A stretch of 5,771 bases of DNA from Vicinamibacteria bacterium (GTDB lineage: Bacteria > Acidobacteriota > Vicinamibacteria > Vicinamibacterales > 2-12-FULL-66-21): positions 1-5,771 of the forward strand of contig JAICSD010000298.1 in the NCBI GenBank assembly GCA_025937075.1, written 5' to 3'. Under the pieces are notes generated by a model, which worked only from the letters and a program-made list of their open reading frames with translations, did not search any database and was not told the DNA's origin. Positions 1-5,771 of the stretch are shown piece after piece. A program made the translations under genes and the position numbers. How positions within the stretch are numbered: position 1 is the first letter of the stretch; each line of letters starts with the position of its first letter.

Positions 1-471
1 GCCGTTTGCGGACGGCACGTTCGACGCGATCTCAGCATTGGAGTCTTGCACCACACGACCGATACACGGCAGGCCTTCATGAGCCTCATCCGGTTGTTGA
101 AGCCGTGCGGCCGGATCGCGATCTGGGTGTACTCGACGGAAAATCGGGTGCGAATCGGCAGCGAGGTCTGGCGTCTCCTCACCCCGCGGCTCCCGAAAGC
201 GATGCTGCTCAAGGCGTGTCGTATCGCGATTCCGCTGTATCACATGCAGCGCGTGCCGGTGCTGCGCACGATCACCGCGATGGCGCTGCCGACCAGCCTG
301 AACCCCGATCCCGAATGGCGCTGGCTGGATACGTTCGACTGGTATTCGCCGCGGTATCAGTGGAAGCACACCTACGAAGAGGTCGAACGCTGGTTCGAGG
401 AAGCGGGACTCCGTCAGATCGAGCGGGGACCGTTCGCGGTTTCGGTGCGAGGCACTCGTGCCGCGGCGTGA
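1..471 (+). CDS. Class I SAM-dependent methyltransferase, 5'-truncated, with apparent frameshift
   Basis: This is the C-terminal part of a Methyltransf_11-type enzyme that would transfer a methyl group from S-adenosylmethionine, here probably to a sugar or glycan precursor in the cytoplasm. The start lies upstream of the window. Bases 2-31 in frame 2 read PFADGTFDAI, the usual lead-in to motif II. From base 34 the match continues in frame 1 as SIGVLHHTTDTRQAF, then LLKPCGRIAIWVYS (post-motif III region). The C-terminal part has DTFDWYSPRYQ, a WFEEAGL helix and a final VSVRG strand, as in methyltransferases of polysaccharide loci. Joining the two parts needs one extra base near 32-33, so the gene is either broken or carries a sequence error. 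A TTG-started reading from base 46 would lack the SAM-binding half and is not a believable gene by itself. The end overlaps the next gene by 14 bases. The methyltransferase call is firm; the acceptor is unknown. Confidence 0.82.
   Translation, partial: AVCGRHVRRDLSIGVLHHTTDTRQAFMSLIRLLKPCGRIAIWVYSTENRVRIGSEVWRLLTPRLPKAMLLKACRIAIPLYHMQRVPVLRTITAMALPTSLNPDPEWRWLDTFDWYSPRYQWKHTYEEVERWFEEAGLRQIERGPFAVSVRGTRAAA
29..36 (+). other. Apparent -1 base frameshift site in the methyltransferase
   Basis: Codon 29-31 (Ile, frame 2) ends the FDAI part, and codon 34-36 (Ser, frame 1) begins the SIGVLHH part. In this family the two are normally joined by a single residue, often Tyr, Phe or Val, so three bases are expected where only two (tc, 32-33) are present. 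No long homopolymer or slippery heptamer is visible here, which makes programmed frameshifting unlikely. A true deletion or a base-call error in the assembly are the main options. Confidence 0.7.
449..452 (+). promoter_or_regulatory. Shine-Dalgarno GAGG for the GT4 gene
   Basis: GAGG lies five bases before the GTG at 458, inside the coding sequence of the methyltransferase. It supports GTG 458 as the start over internal GTG codons further in, which would cut into the first beta strand (RIRVLFVIG) of the glycosyltransferase. Confidence 0.5.
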
Positions 472-1672
472 TCACGCTGACGCCGCGGAGCCCGGACAGC
501 GCATTCGGGTGCTGTTCGTCATCGGCACGCTCGAAATCGGCGGCGCGGAAACGCAGCTCGCCGAGCTCGTCGGCGGTCTGGATCGCCGACGATTCGATCC
601 GGCGGTGTGCTGCCTGGGGGAGACGGGGCCGCTCGCGGAGCGCGTGGAAGCATCCGGCGCACGGGTATACGCGCTCGGTTTCCACGGATTCAAGCAGCGC
701 AGCTACATCGCTTCCTTTCCCCACGTCATTCGAACGCTCTGGCGTTTCTGGCGGACGATCCGACACGAACGCCCGCAGATCGTCCACGCCATGCTGTTTT
801 GGGCGTACGTGCTGTCGGCGTTCGTGGGACGCGCCGCCCGCGTGCCGGTGATTGTCGCGAGCCGTCGCAGCTTGGGCCACTTCAAGGCAGAGAAGCCGCA
901 CTTCCTCTTCATCGAGCGGATGGCGAACCGCTTGACCGATCTCGTGATCGCCAATTCAGCGGCCGTACGGTCGGACAGCATCGCCCACGAACACCTCGAC
1001 CCGAAACGCGTGCTGGTCATCCACAACGGTTTGAGTTTGCAGCGGTTCCAGACGCACAAAACGATCGCGGCGTCGCTTGCTCCGGCGCCCAGGGTTCTGG
1101 TCGTGGCGAACCTCATCGTCTATAAAGGGCACCGATACTTCCTCGAGGCATGGCCCCGCGTGGTTCGGAGATTCCCCGCGGCCCGTGCGCAGTTTGCGGG
1201 CCAGGGTCCGATGCTGGAAGCGCTCCAGCAGCAGGCGAACGAACTTGGCATCGCGTCGTCCGTCGATTTTCTGGGGCGGCGTTCTGACGTCCCGGAACTG
1301 CTGTCGCAGTGCGACCTGTTCGTCCACCCATCGCTCGAAGAGGGCTATCCGAATGCCGTTCTGGAAGCGATGGCAGCCGGCGCTCCGATTGTTGCCACGG
1401 CCGTTGGGGGCACCGTTGAAGCCATTACCGATGGCGAGACGGGACTGCTGGTGCCTGCCGCTGACGCACAGGCGCTCGAGCGCGCGATGCTGCGCCTGCT
1501 CGAGGACCGCGTGTTCGCTGCGCGTCTGGCGAGCCAGGCCGCGTCTGTCGCACGCAGCCGATTCGACATCGGCCGCGTCGTCGAGCGTTACCAGGCGATC
1601 TATGCACAACTTGCCGCCGGTGACGTTCCGGAGTTCGATGCCGCGGAGGGCATGAGCCGATGTGCGGTATAG
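458..1672 (+). CDS. Family 4 (GT-B fold) glycosyltransferase
   Basis: This is a complete 404-residue enzyme, a normal length for GT4. These enzymes transfer a sugar from a nucleotide-sugar donor with retention of configuration, at the cytoplasmic face of the membrane. The N-terminal Rossmann domain opens with RIRVLFVIG (residues 15-23) and the GGAE loop (28-31), followed by VIHNGL (187-192) at the domain junction. The C-terminal donor-binding domain shows KGHRYFLEAW (223-232), GQGP (248-251), VDFLGRRSDVPELL (269-282) and the EX7E motif as E295 and E303 within EEGYPNAVLEAMA. GGTVEAI and GETGLLVP (326-333) follow. There is no signal peptide. The GTG start is supported by a GAGG and by the intact first strand. 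It overlaps the methyltransferase by 14 bases and the amidotransferase by 13, which suggests co-translation. It probably builds one linkage of a surface polysaccharide repeat unit. The donor sugar cannot be read from the sequence. Confidence 0.93.
   Translation: MPRRDHADAAEPGQRIRVLFVIGTLEIGGAETQLAELVGGLDRRRFDPAVCCLGETGPLAERVEASGARVYALGFHGFKQRSYIASFPHVIRTLWRFWRTIRHERPQIVHAMLFWAYVLSAFVGRAARVPVIVASRRSLGHFKAEKPHFLFIERMANRLTDLVIANSAAVRSDSIAHEHLDPKRVLVIHNGLSLQRFQTHKTIAASLAPAPRVLVVANLIVYKGHRYFLEAWPRVVRRFPAARAQFAGQGPMLEALQQQANELGIASSVDFLGRRSDVPELLSQCDLFVHPSLEEGYPNAVLEAMAAGAPIVATAVGGTVEAITDGETGLLVPAADAQALERAMLRLLEDRVFAARLASQAASVARSRFDIGRVVERYQAIYAQLAAGDVPEFDAAEGMSRCAV
1645..1649 (+). promoter_or_regulatory. 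Shine-Dalgarno GGAGG for the amidotransferase gene
   Basis: GGAGG lies ten bases before ATG 1660, within the last codons of the GT4 gene. The spacing is slightly long, but the site is close to consensus. The start itself is fixed by the protein: only ATG 1660 puts Cys at position 2, the N-terminal nucleophile of class II glutamine amidotransferases. Confidence 0.55.
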
Positions 1673-3597
1673 CGGGACGGGTGAACTACCTGTCGCAGCG
1701 TCCGGTGGATCAAGGCGTCGTGCGCGGCATGTGCGATCTCATCGCGCATCGCGGGCCCGACGGCTGGGATGTGCACGTCGACGGTTGGGTGGGTCTCGGT
1801 CACCGGCGCCTCTCGATTATCGACCTCAGTGCCGCCGGCACGCAGCCGATGAGCACGGCGGACGGCCAACTGTGGATCACGTTCAACGGCGAGATTTACA
1901 ACTTCCTCGAGCTGCGCCGGGAACTCGAACAACAAGGGCATCGGTTCCGCTCCGCGACGGATACCGAAGTCATTCTGGCCGCGTACCGCCAGCACGGTGT
2001 CGAGTGCCTGGGGCGTCTGCGCGGCATGTTCGCGTTCGCCATCTGGGACCAGCCCCGACAGCGGCTGTTCATCGCGCGCGACCGGGCGGGGAAGAAGCCG
2101 CTGCACTACTGGGTCGACCGCGACGGCATCGCGTTCGCGTCGGAACCCAAAGCGTTTCTCGCCGATCCGGGGTTCGTCGCCGAACCGGACCCCCAGGGCA
2201 TCGCCGACTACATCGCGCTTCAATACGTTCCGGCGCCGGAGTCGGCGTTCAAAGGCGTCCGGAAGCTGCCCCCCGGCCACTTCCTGCTCCTCGAGAACGG
2301 GCAGATCAGGATCGAACGCTACTGGCGATTGCGTTACGCGAACAAAGTCCGGATGACCGAGCAGGCCGCGGCCGAGGAACTTCGCCGGCGTCTCAGCGAG
2401 GCGGTCAAGCTCCGATTGATCTCGGACGTGCCGCTTGGGGCATTCCTCAGCGGGGGGATCGACTCGGGCGCCATCGTCGCCCTGATGGCCGAACATGCGA
2501 GCTGCGCCGTGAAGACCTTCTCGATCGGCTTCGATCAGAAGGAGTACAACGAACTCCCCGCGGCGCGTCTCGTGGCGCAGAAGTACGCGACCGATCATCA
2601 TGAATTCGTCGTTCGTCCCGACGCGCTGTCGCTGCTGCCGTCGCTCGTCTGGCACTACAACGAGCCCTACGCGGATTCATCGGCGATCCCGACGTTCGTC
2701 CTGAGCGAGCTGACGCGGCGTTACGTCACCGTCGCGCTCAACGGCGACGGCGGCGATGAGAATTTCGCCGGGTACGACCGCTACTACGCGAATGTGCTCG
2801 GCCAGCACTTCGATCGGATCCCGAGACCCGTGCGGCGTTTGATGGCGAATGCGGCGGCGCTGGCGCCCGCGAGCGGAAACAGACGCGGACTCGTCTCACG
2901 CGGACGCCGATTTCTGCAGGCGGGCGGAGAAGGACGCGAGGAGCGGTACATCCGCTGGGTCGCGCACTTCCCGCACGGATTACGCGAGGAAATCTGCACC
3001 CCGGAGTTCCTGGCGCAGGTCCCACAGGATCCGGATCGCGTGCTCCTCGACGCCTATCGTGCGACCGACGCGACCGACATCGTCGACGCCACGCTCGACG
3101 TCGACGTGACGACCTACCTTCCAGGCGATCTGCTGGTGAAGGTCGATATCGCGACGATGGCGCATGGGCTCGAAGGACGATCGCCGTTTCTGGATCATGA
3201 GGTGATGGAGTTTGCGGCGAGTCTGCCCTCGGATCTCAAGCTGCGCGGCAGCATCAAGAAGTACATCCTCAAGAGCGCCGTCGCGCCGCTGCTTCCACCG
3301 GAACTCCTCGATCGGCCGAAGATGGGTTTCGGTGTGCCCATCGACGCCTGGTTCCGCGGTGAACTGAAGGAGTTCGTCGCGGACATCATTTCGAGCGCGA
3401 CGTTCCGGCAACGCGGCATCATGCGTGCGGCTGTCGTCGAACAGCTTTTCCGGGATCACGTTTCCGGCGAGGCGTCATGGCATTACCAGCTCTGGAACGT
3501 CGTGATGCTCGAGATGTGGTTCCGGGCATTCGTCGACGCACGGCCGAGATCGAAGGCTGACGTCGCGTCGAGCGTCGGCGGACTGGTGACGGCGTGA
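1660..3597 (+). CDS. asnB: Asparagine synthase-type glutamine amidotransferase (AsnB-like)
   Basis: This complete 645-residue cytoplasmic enzyme has two domains. Residues 2 to about 215 form the glutaminase (class II GATase) domain: Cys2 nucleophile, HRGPDG (30-35), HRRLSIIDLS (48-57), NGEIYN (76-81) and DTE (101-103). Residues from about 235 form the synthetase domain: ATP pyrophosphate loop SGGIDS (264-269), SIGF (288-291), EPYADSSAIPTF (335-346), GDGGDENFAGY (362-372), LPGDLLVKVD (487-496) and RPKMGFGVP (552-560). Both active sites look intact, so it should hydrolyse glutamine and use ATP with the ammonia to amidate a carboxylate. D363 sits where E. coli AsnB has a Glu (GDGGDE against GEGADE), common in homologues from polysaccharide loci, including exosortase-associated ones. 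Given the neighbours, the target may be a uronic acid or other sugar carboxylate instead of aspartate; that is inference. The gene overlaps its neighbours by 13 and 4 bases. The family is near certain and the substrate is open. Confidence 0.94.
   Translation: MCGIAGRVNYLSQRPVDQGVVRGMCDLIAHRGPDGWDVHVDGWVGLGHRRLSIIDLSAAGTQPMSTADGQLWITFNGEIYNFLELRRELEQQGHRFRSATDTEVILAAYRQHGVECLGRLRGMFAFAIWDQPRQRLFIARDRAGKKPLHYWVDRDGIAFASEPKAFLADPGFVAEPDPQGIADYIALQYVPAPESAFKGVRKLPPGHFLLLENGQIRIERYWRLRYANKVRMTEQAAAEELRRRLSEAVKLRLISDVPLGAFLSGGIDSGAIVALMAEHASCAVKTFSIGFDQKEYNELPAARLVAQKYATDHHEFVVRPDALSLLPSLVWHYNEPYADSSAIPTFVLSELTRRYVTVALNGDGGDENFAGYDRYYANVLGQHFDRIPRPVRRLMANAAALAPASGNRRGLVSRGRRFLQAGGEGREERYIRWVAHFPHGLREEICTPEFLAQVPQDPDRVLLDAYRATDATDIVDATLDVDVTTYLPGDLLVKVDIATMAHGLEGRSPFLDHEVMEFAASLPSDLKLRGSIKKYILKSAVAPLLPPELLDRPKMGFGVPIDAWFRGELKEFVADIISSATFRQRGIMRAAVVEQLFRDHVSGEASWHYQLWNVVMLEMWFRAFVDARPRSKADVASSVGGLVTA
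3585..3597 (+). promoter_or_regulatory. Stop-start overlap coupling the amidotransferase to the membrane protein gene
   Basis: The GTGA at 3594-3597 holds both the GTG start of the membrane protein and the TGA stop of the amidotransferase. Only a weak GGTGA (3585-3589) with a four-base spacer precedes it. Ribosomes ending the amidotransferase would probably restart here, which would tie the two protein levels together. Confidence 0.45.
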
Positions 3598-5117
3598 ACA
3601 CGGCGGCCCGATTGCTCGACCCGGCTGAAGCCGACCCGCTGCGCTCGCTCCGTCGGATCGTCCGCCTGCCGGTCCTTCGGCAGCCTTCGGTAGCGGCGCT
3701 CTGCGCTGGTGTTGTTCTGGTCTCGTTGTTCGCGGCGCAGTCCATGGCGGGGGTGCCCGCGTCCGTGTGGCTGTTGCTGGGTGTTCTCGCCGCGGCCGGT
3801 TTCGCGATTGCGGCCACAGAGCCTCGTCGCACGCAGATCGTGAGCCTCAATGTGTTCGCGCTCGCGCTCGCGATGCGGGTGCTCTGGCTCGTCGGCGCGG
3901 CGGTTGCTGCGGGTCGCGGCGCCACGCCATTGCTCGGGCCGGATTCGTCCACTTACTGGGAAGGCGCCATCGATCTGGTTTCCCAGCACTTTCACCTCGG
4001 GGTGCCGCCGCCGACCTACTTCGGCACGTATGACGTCGGACAGTATTACCTCTTTGCTTCCGTTGTCAGCGTCTTCGGCGCACACGTGGTGTGTCTGCAG
4101 CTGCTCAATGCGGGGCTCAGCGCGCTCACCGCGCCGCTAGCGTTCGGGATCGCGAGGCTCACGGTCCCGCGCGGCGCGCGCGCGATCGGCGTGTTCGTGG
4201 CCCTGTCGCCCTCGCTGACCGCGTTGTCGTCGATGGATCTGCTCAAAGATCCGTCGGTGATTTTCGCGACGTTCGTCGCGCTGCTCGCGACGGTACGGCT
4301 CCTTCGCGAGCGGGCAGTACGGCGTCTGATCGGCCCTGCGACCGCCGCGCTCACGGCCTTTTTGTATCTGCGCATGACGCGGTTTTATGCGTTCGCGTAC
4401 ATCGAGTACGCCACGATCGGCGCCATCGGGCTGGCTCTCTTCCTGTGCGGCCGCGCGGGCGCACGACGGCGGGCAGCCGTTGCGACGCTCCTCTGCATGT
4501 TCGGTCTCGCGGAAATCATTCCGGCGCCGGTGGGATGGCCGCCGACTCCGGTCCTCTTTGCGTCGCAGGTGGGCTACGTCCTCGGCACGCCCTCGATGCG
4601 GTTCTATTCGCCCGGCTTGATGCACCGTGTCCGTTCTCGGCAACAGCCTGAAATCGATCGCGGGCCTCAGGATGTCGCCACCGCGGCGGCGAATCTCGTG
4701 CGTCGCGTGCTCGGGCCCTTTCCGTGGATTCCGCCCTCCGGGTGGAGCCTTCGGACGCTGCAGACCGGCGATTATTTTTTGTATCCCGGGATGCTGCTGT
4801 GGTACGCGGTCCTGCCGTTCGTGGTCATCGGCTTTGCGATCGCGGGCCGCGCCACCTTCCGGAAGTCCGCCCGGATGCCGATGGGGGTAGCCGTACTCTG
4901 GCTCTTCACTGCCGGCTACTCGCTTCAATACCTTCTGATTAACGTCTCGTATCGACAGCGTGAAGCGATCGTGCCGCTCCTGCTGGTGTTCGCGTGGTGG
5001 GGGATCGTGTACTGGTGGGAGCGCCCGCGGCTGACGCGGTGGTACGGCGCGTATTGGGCGGCGCTCGTCGTTCTCGCCGTCGCGCACCTCGGGTTGCGCG
5101 CGCTGATCCGCGCGTAG
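3594..5117 (+). CDS. Polytopic membrane protein, probable GT-C fold (PMT/GT39-like) glycosyltransferase or polymerase
   Basis: This complete 507-residue inner-membrane protein has roughly 11 to 14 hydrophobic segments, the clearest near residues 33-50, 57-75, 83-105, 150-172, 196-212, 220-236, 264-285, 397-418, 430-450, 458-475 and 486-503. The first 30 residues are Arg-rich and probably cytoplasmic. The loop after the third segment carries GPDSSTYWEGA (115-125), with D117 placed like the acidic residue of the first periplasmic loop in GT-C enzymes. Other marks are LLKDPS (216-221), LRMTRFY (259-265), a hydrophilic stretch at about 335-395 with LGPFPW (373-378), and YRQREAIVP (453-461), which resembles the Arg-rich pre-helix motif of PMT-like proteins. 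GT-C enzymes use polyprenyl-phosphate-linked sugars on the outer face of the membrane. Between an amidotransferase and a flippase it could add a periplasmic sugar or serve as a Wzy-like polymerase. The membrane topology is plain; the GT-C assignment is moderate and the substrate unknown. It starts at GTG in a 4-base overlap. Confidence 0.8.
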   Translation: MNTAARLLDPAEADPLRSLRRIVRLPVLRQPSVAALCAGVVLVSLFAAQSMAGVPASVWLLLGVLAAAGFAIAATEPRRTQIVSLNVFALALAMRVLWLVGAAVAAGRGATPLLGPDSSTYWEGAIDLVSQHFHLGVPPPTYFGTYDVGQYYLFASVVSVFGAHVVCLQLLNAGLSALTAPLAFGIARLTVPRGARAIGVFVALSPSLTALSSMDLLKDPSVIFATFVALLATVRLLRERAVRRLIGPATAALTAFLYLRMTRFYAFAYIEYATIGAIGLALFLCGRAGARRRAAVATLLCMFGLAEIIPAPVGWPPTPVLFASQVGYVLGTPSMRFYSPGLMHRVRSRQQPEIDRGPQDVATAAANLVRRVLGPFPWIPPSGWSLRTLQTGDYFLYPGMLLWYAVLPFVVIGFAIAGRATFRKSARMPMGVAVLWLFTAGYSLQYLLINVSYRQREAIVPLLLVFAWWGIVYWWERPRLTRWYGAYWAALVVLAVAHLGLRALIRA

Positions 5118-5118
5118 C

Positions 5119-5771
5119 ATGAGCGTCGCGCGCACGCAGTCCTCTCCGTCAGTGACGACCGGGACGGCGCACGTGCTGGCGCTGTCCATCGTGCAGTACC
5201 TCCTCGGGTTCGTGTCGAGTGCTATCGTCACGCGCGCGCTGGGCCCTGCCGGCCGAGGCGCGTACTATCTTCCGATCCTGGCGGCGACGACGGCCATTGC
5301 CGTCGGCAAGCTCGGGGTCGATCAGGCGAACGTCTTTCTCTACGGCACGTCGGGGATTTCACGGGAGCGTCTGGCGGCACAAAACGGCATCATCGCTCTC
5401 GGCTGCGGACTACTGCTGGGTGCAATCCTCCCGCTCCTGCCGCGGATCGCTCCGGGTACGTTCGGTGACACGCCGGTCGCGTGGCTGCTCATTGCCGCCG
5501 TCACGATTCCGCTGGGGCTTCACTCACAGTTGACCGGGCCCTTGTGGGCGCTCATCGGACGCGTGCGTCGTCAGTATGCCGCCGGTGTCGCCGCCGGCGC
5601 CGTGCAGGTGATCATCGCCTGTGTGCTCTTCGCGACGGGACGGCTCACGGTCACGACCGCGCTGATTCTGTCGCTCGCCGGCTCAGTCATCATGTGGGCC
5701 GTGATCGCCGCACCCCTTGCCGGCGGACGCCGTGCGTGGCTCGCGTGGGACACAGCCCTTCTGAAGACGAC
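5119..5771 (+). CDS. Wzx-like oligosaccharide flippase (polysaccharide biosynthesis protein), 3'-truncated by window end
   Basis: The reading frame opens at ATG 5119, one base after the TAG of the membrane protein gene, and stays open to the window end: 217 codons plus two bases. That is about half of a typical 400-500 residue flippase of the MOP/MATE-like superfamily. The start of the protein shows the family pattern: a hydrophobic segment (about 18-35), TRALGPAGRGAYYLPIL (38-54), then LGVDQANVFLYG (65-76). Further hydrophobic segments lie near 88-108, 118-134, 155-173 and 180-200, six in all of an expected 12 to 14. The likely role is to move the undecaprenyl-linked repeat unit from the inner to the outer face of the cytoplasmic membrane. 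No Shine-Dalgarno is visible before the ATG, so translation probably depends on restart after the upstream stop. The family call is good; an O-antigen, capsule or exopolysaccharide role cannot be told apart. Confidence 0.85.
   Translation, partial: MSVARTQSSPSVTTGTAHVLALSIVQYLLGFVSSAIVTRALGPAGRGAYYLPILAATTAIAVGKLGVDQANVFLYGTSGISRERLAAQNGIIALGCGLLLGAILPLLPRIAPGTFGDTPVAWLLIAAVTIPLGLHSQLTGPLWALIGRVRRQYAAGVAAGAVQVIIACVLFATGRLTVTTALILSLAGSVIMWAVIAAPLAGGRRAWLAWDTALLKT

Noticed and set aside
6..851. Plus-strand open frame of 281 codons across the methyltransferase and GT4 start
   Set aside because: It is Arg/Ser/Ala-rich with no motifs and is out of frame with both recognised proteins at the same place.
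1600..2655. Long open frame on the minus strand (351 codons) opposite the amidotransferase
   Set aside because: The opposite strand encodes clear AsnB motifs over the whole span. The antisense product shows no recognisable domain and looks like a GC-bias shadow.
4771..4785. Run of six T after a CTGCAG palindrome, considered as a terminator or slippery frameshift site
   Set aside because: No stable GC stem directly precedes the T run, and it lies inside a gene whose frame continues normally through it (GDYFLYPG) with downstream motifs intact.
4137..5231. Long open frame on the minus strand (364 codons) opposite the GT-C-like gene and flippase start
   Set aside because: It is rich in Arg, Glu, Pro and His with no domain pattern, lies antisense to two well-supported membrane protein genes, and is expected from the codon bias of GC-rich DNA.
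5579..5605. GCCGCCGG-type repeated triplets in the flippase gene
   Set aside because: They encode an Ala/Gly-rich membrane segment (AAGVAAGAV) and are explained by codon bias; there are no regular repeat units beyond this.
1..5771. CRISPR arrays, tRNA or rRNA genes, insertion sequences, riboswitches and promoters
   Set aside because: Reading both strands showed no repeat-spacer pattern, tRNA-like cloverleaf, transposase motif or intergenic gap above one base; almost every base is used by the five coding regions.

Overview
The window is a GC-rich bacterial segment with no visible non-coding DNA. It carries five genes, all on the + strand and packed into one probable transcription unit: a partial methyltransferase, a cytoplasmic family-4 glycosyltransferase, an asparagine-synthase-type amidotransferase, a polytopic membrane protein of GT-C/PMT type, and the first half of a Wzx-like flippase. 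This is the usual content of a surface polysaccharide (exopolysaccharide, capsule or O-antigen) locus of the Wzx/Wzy kind. The organism cannot be named from the sequence. The strong G/C preference at third positions, GTG starts and gene types fit a soil or sediment Acidobacteriota or Pseudomonadota genome or metagenome contig, but that is a low-confidence inference.

Layout: bases 1-471 hold the C-terminal part of a class I SAM-dependent methyltransferase. Its conserved motif is split between two frames by an apparent 1-base loss near 32-33. Bases 458-1672 encode the GT4 glycosyltransferase, complete, with a GTG start inside the end of the methyltransferase. Bases 1660-3597 encode the glutamine-dependent amidotransferase, complete, starting inside the end of the GT4 gene. 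Bases 3594-5117 encode the membrane protein, complete, with a 4-base overlap. Base 5119 to the window end encodes the N-terminal 217 residues of the flippase.

Inferred joint role: the GT4 enzyme adds a sugar to a lipid-linked repeat unit at the cytoplasmic face. The methyltransferase and amidotransferase would modify sugars or precursors (methylation; amide formation, for example on a uronic acid). The flippase would move the finished lipid-linked unit across the inner membrane, and the GT-C-like protein would act on the periplasmic side as a lipid-linked sugar transferase or a polymerase. No promoter, terminator, RNA gene, CRISPR array or mobile element is visible. Regulation inside the window appears to be translational coupling. 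I found no convincing sign of a new kind of system. The points most worth checking are the methyltransferase frameshift, the role of the GT-C-like protein and the true substrate of the AsnB-like enzyme.
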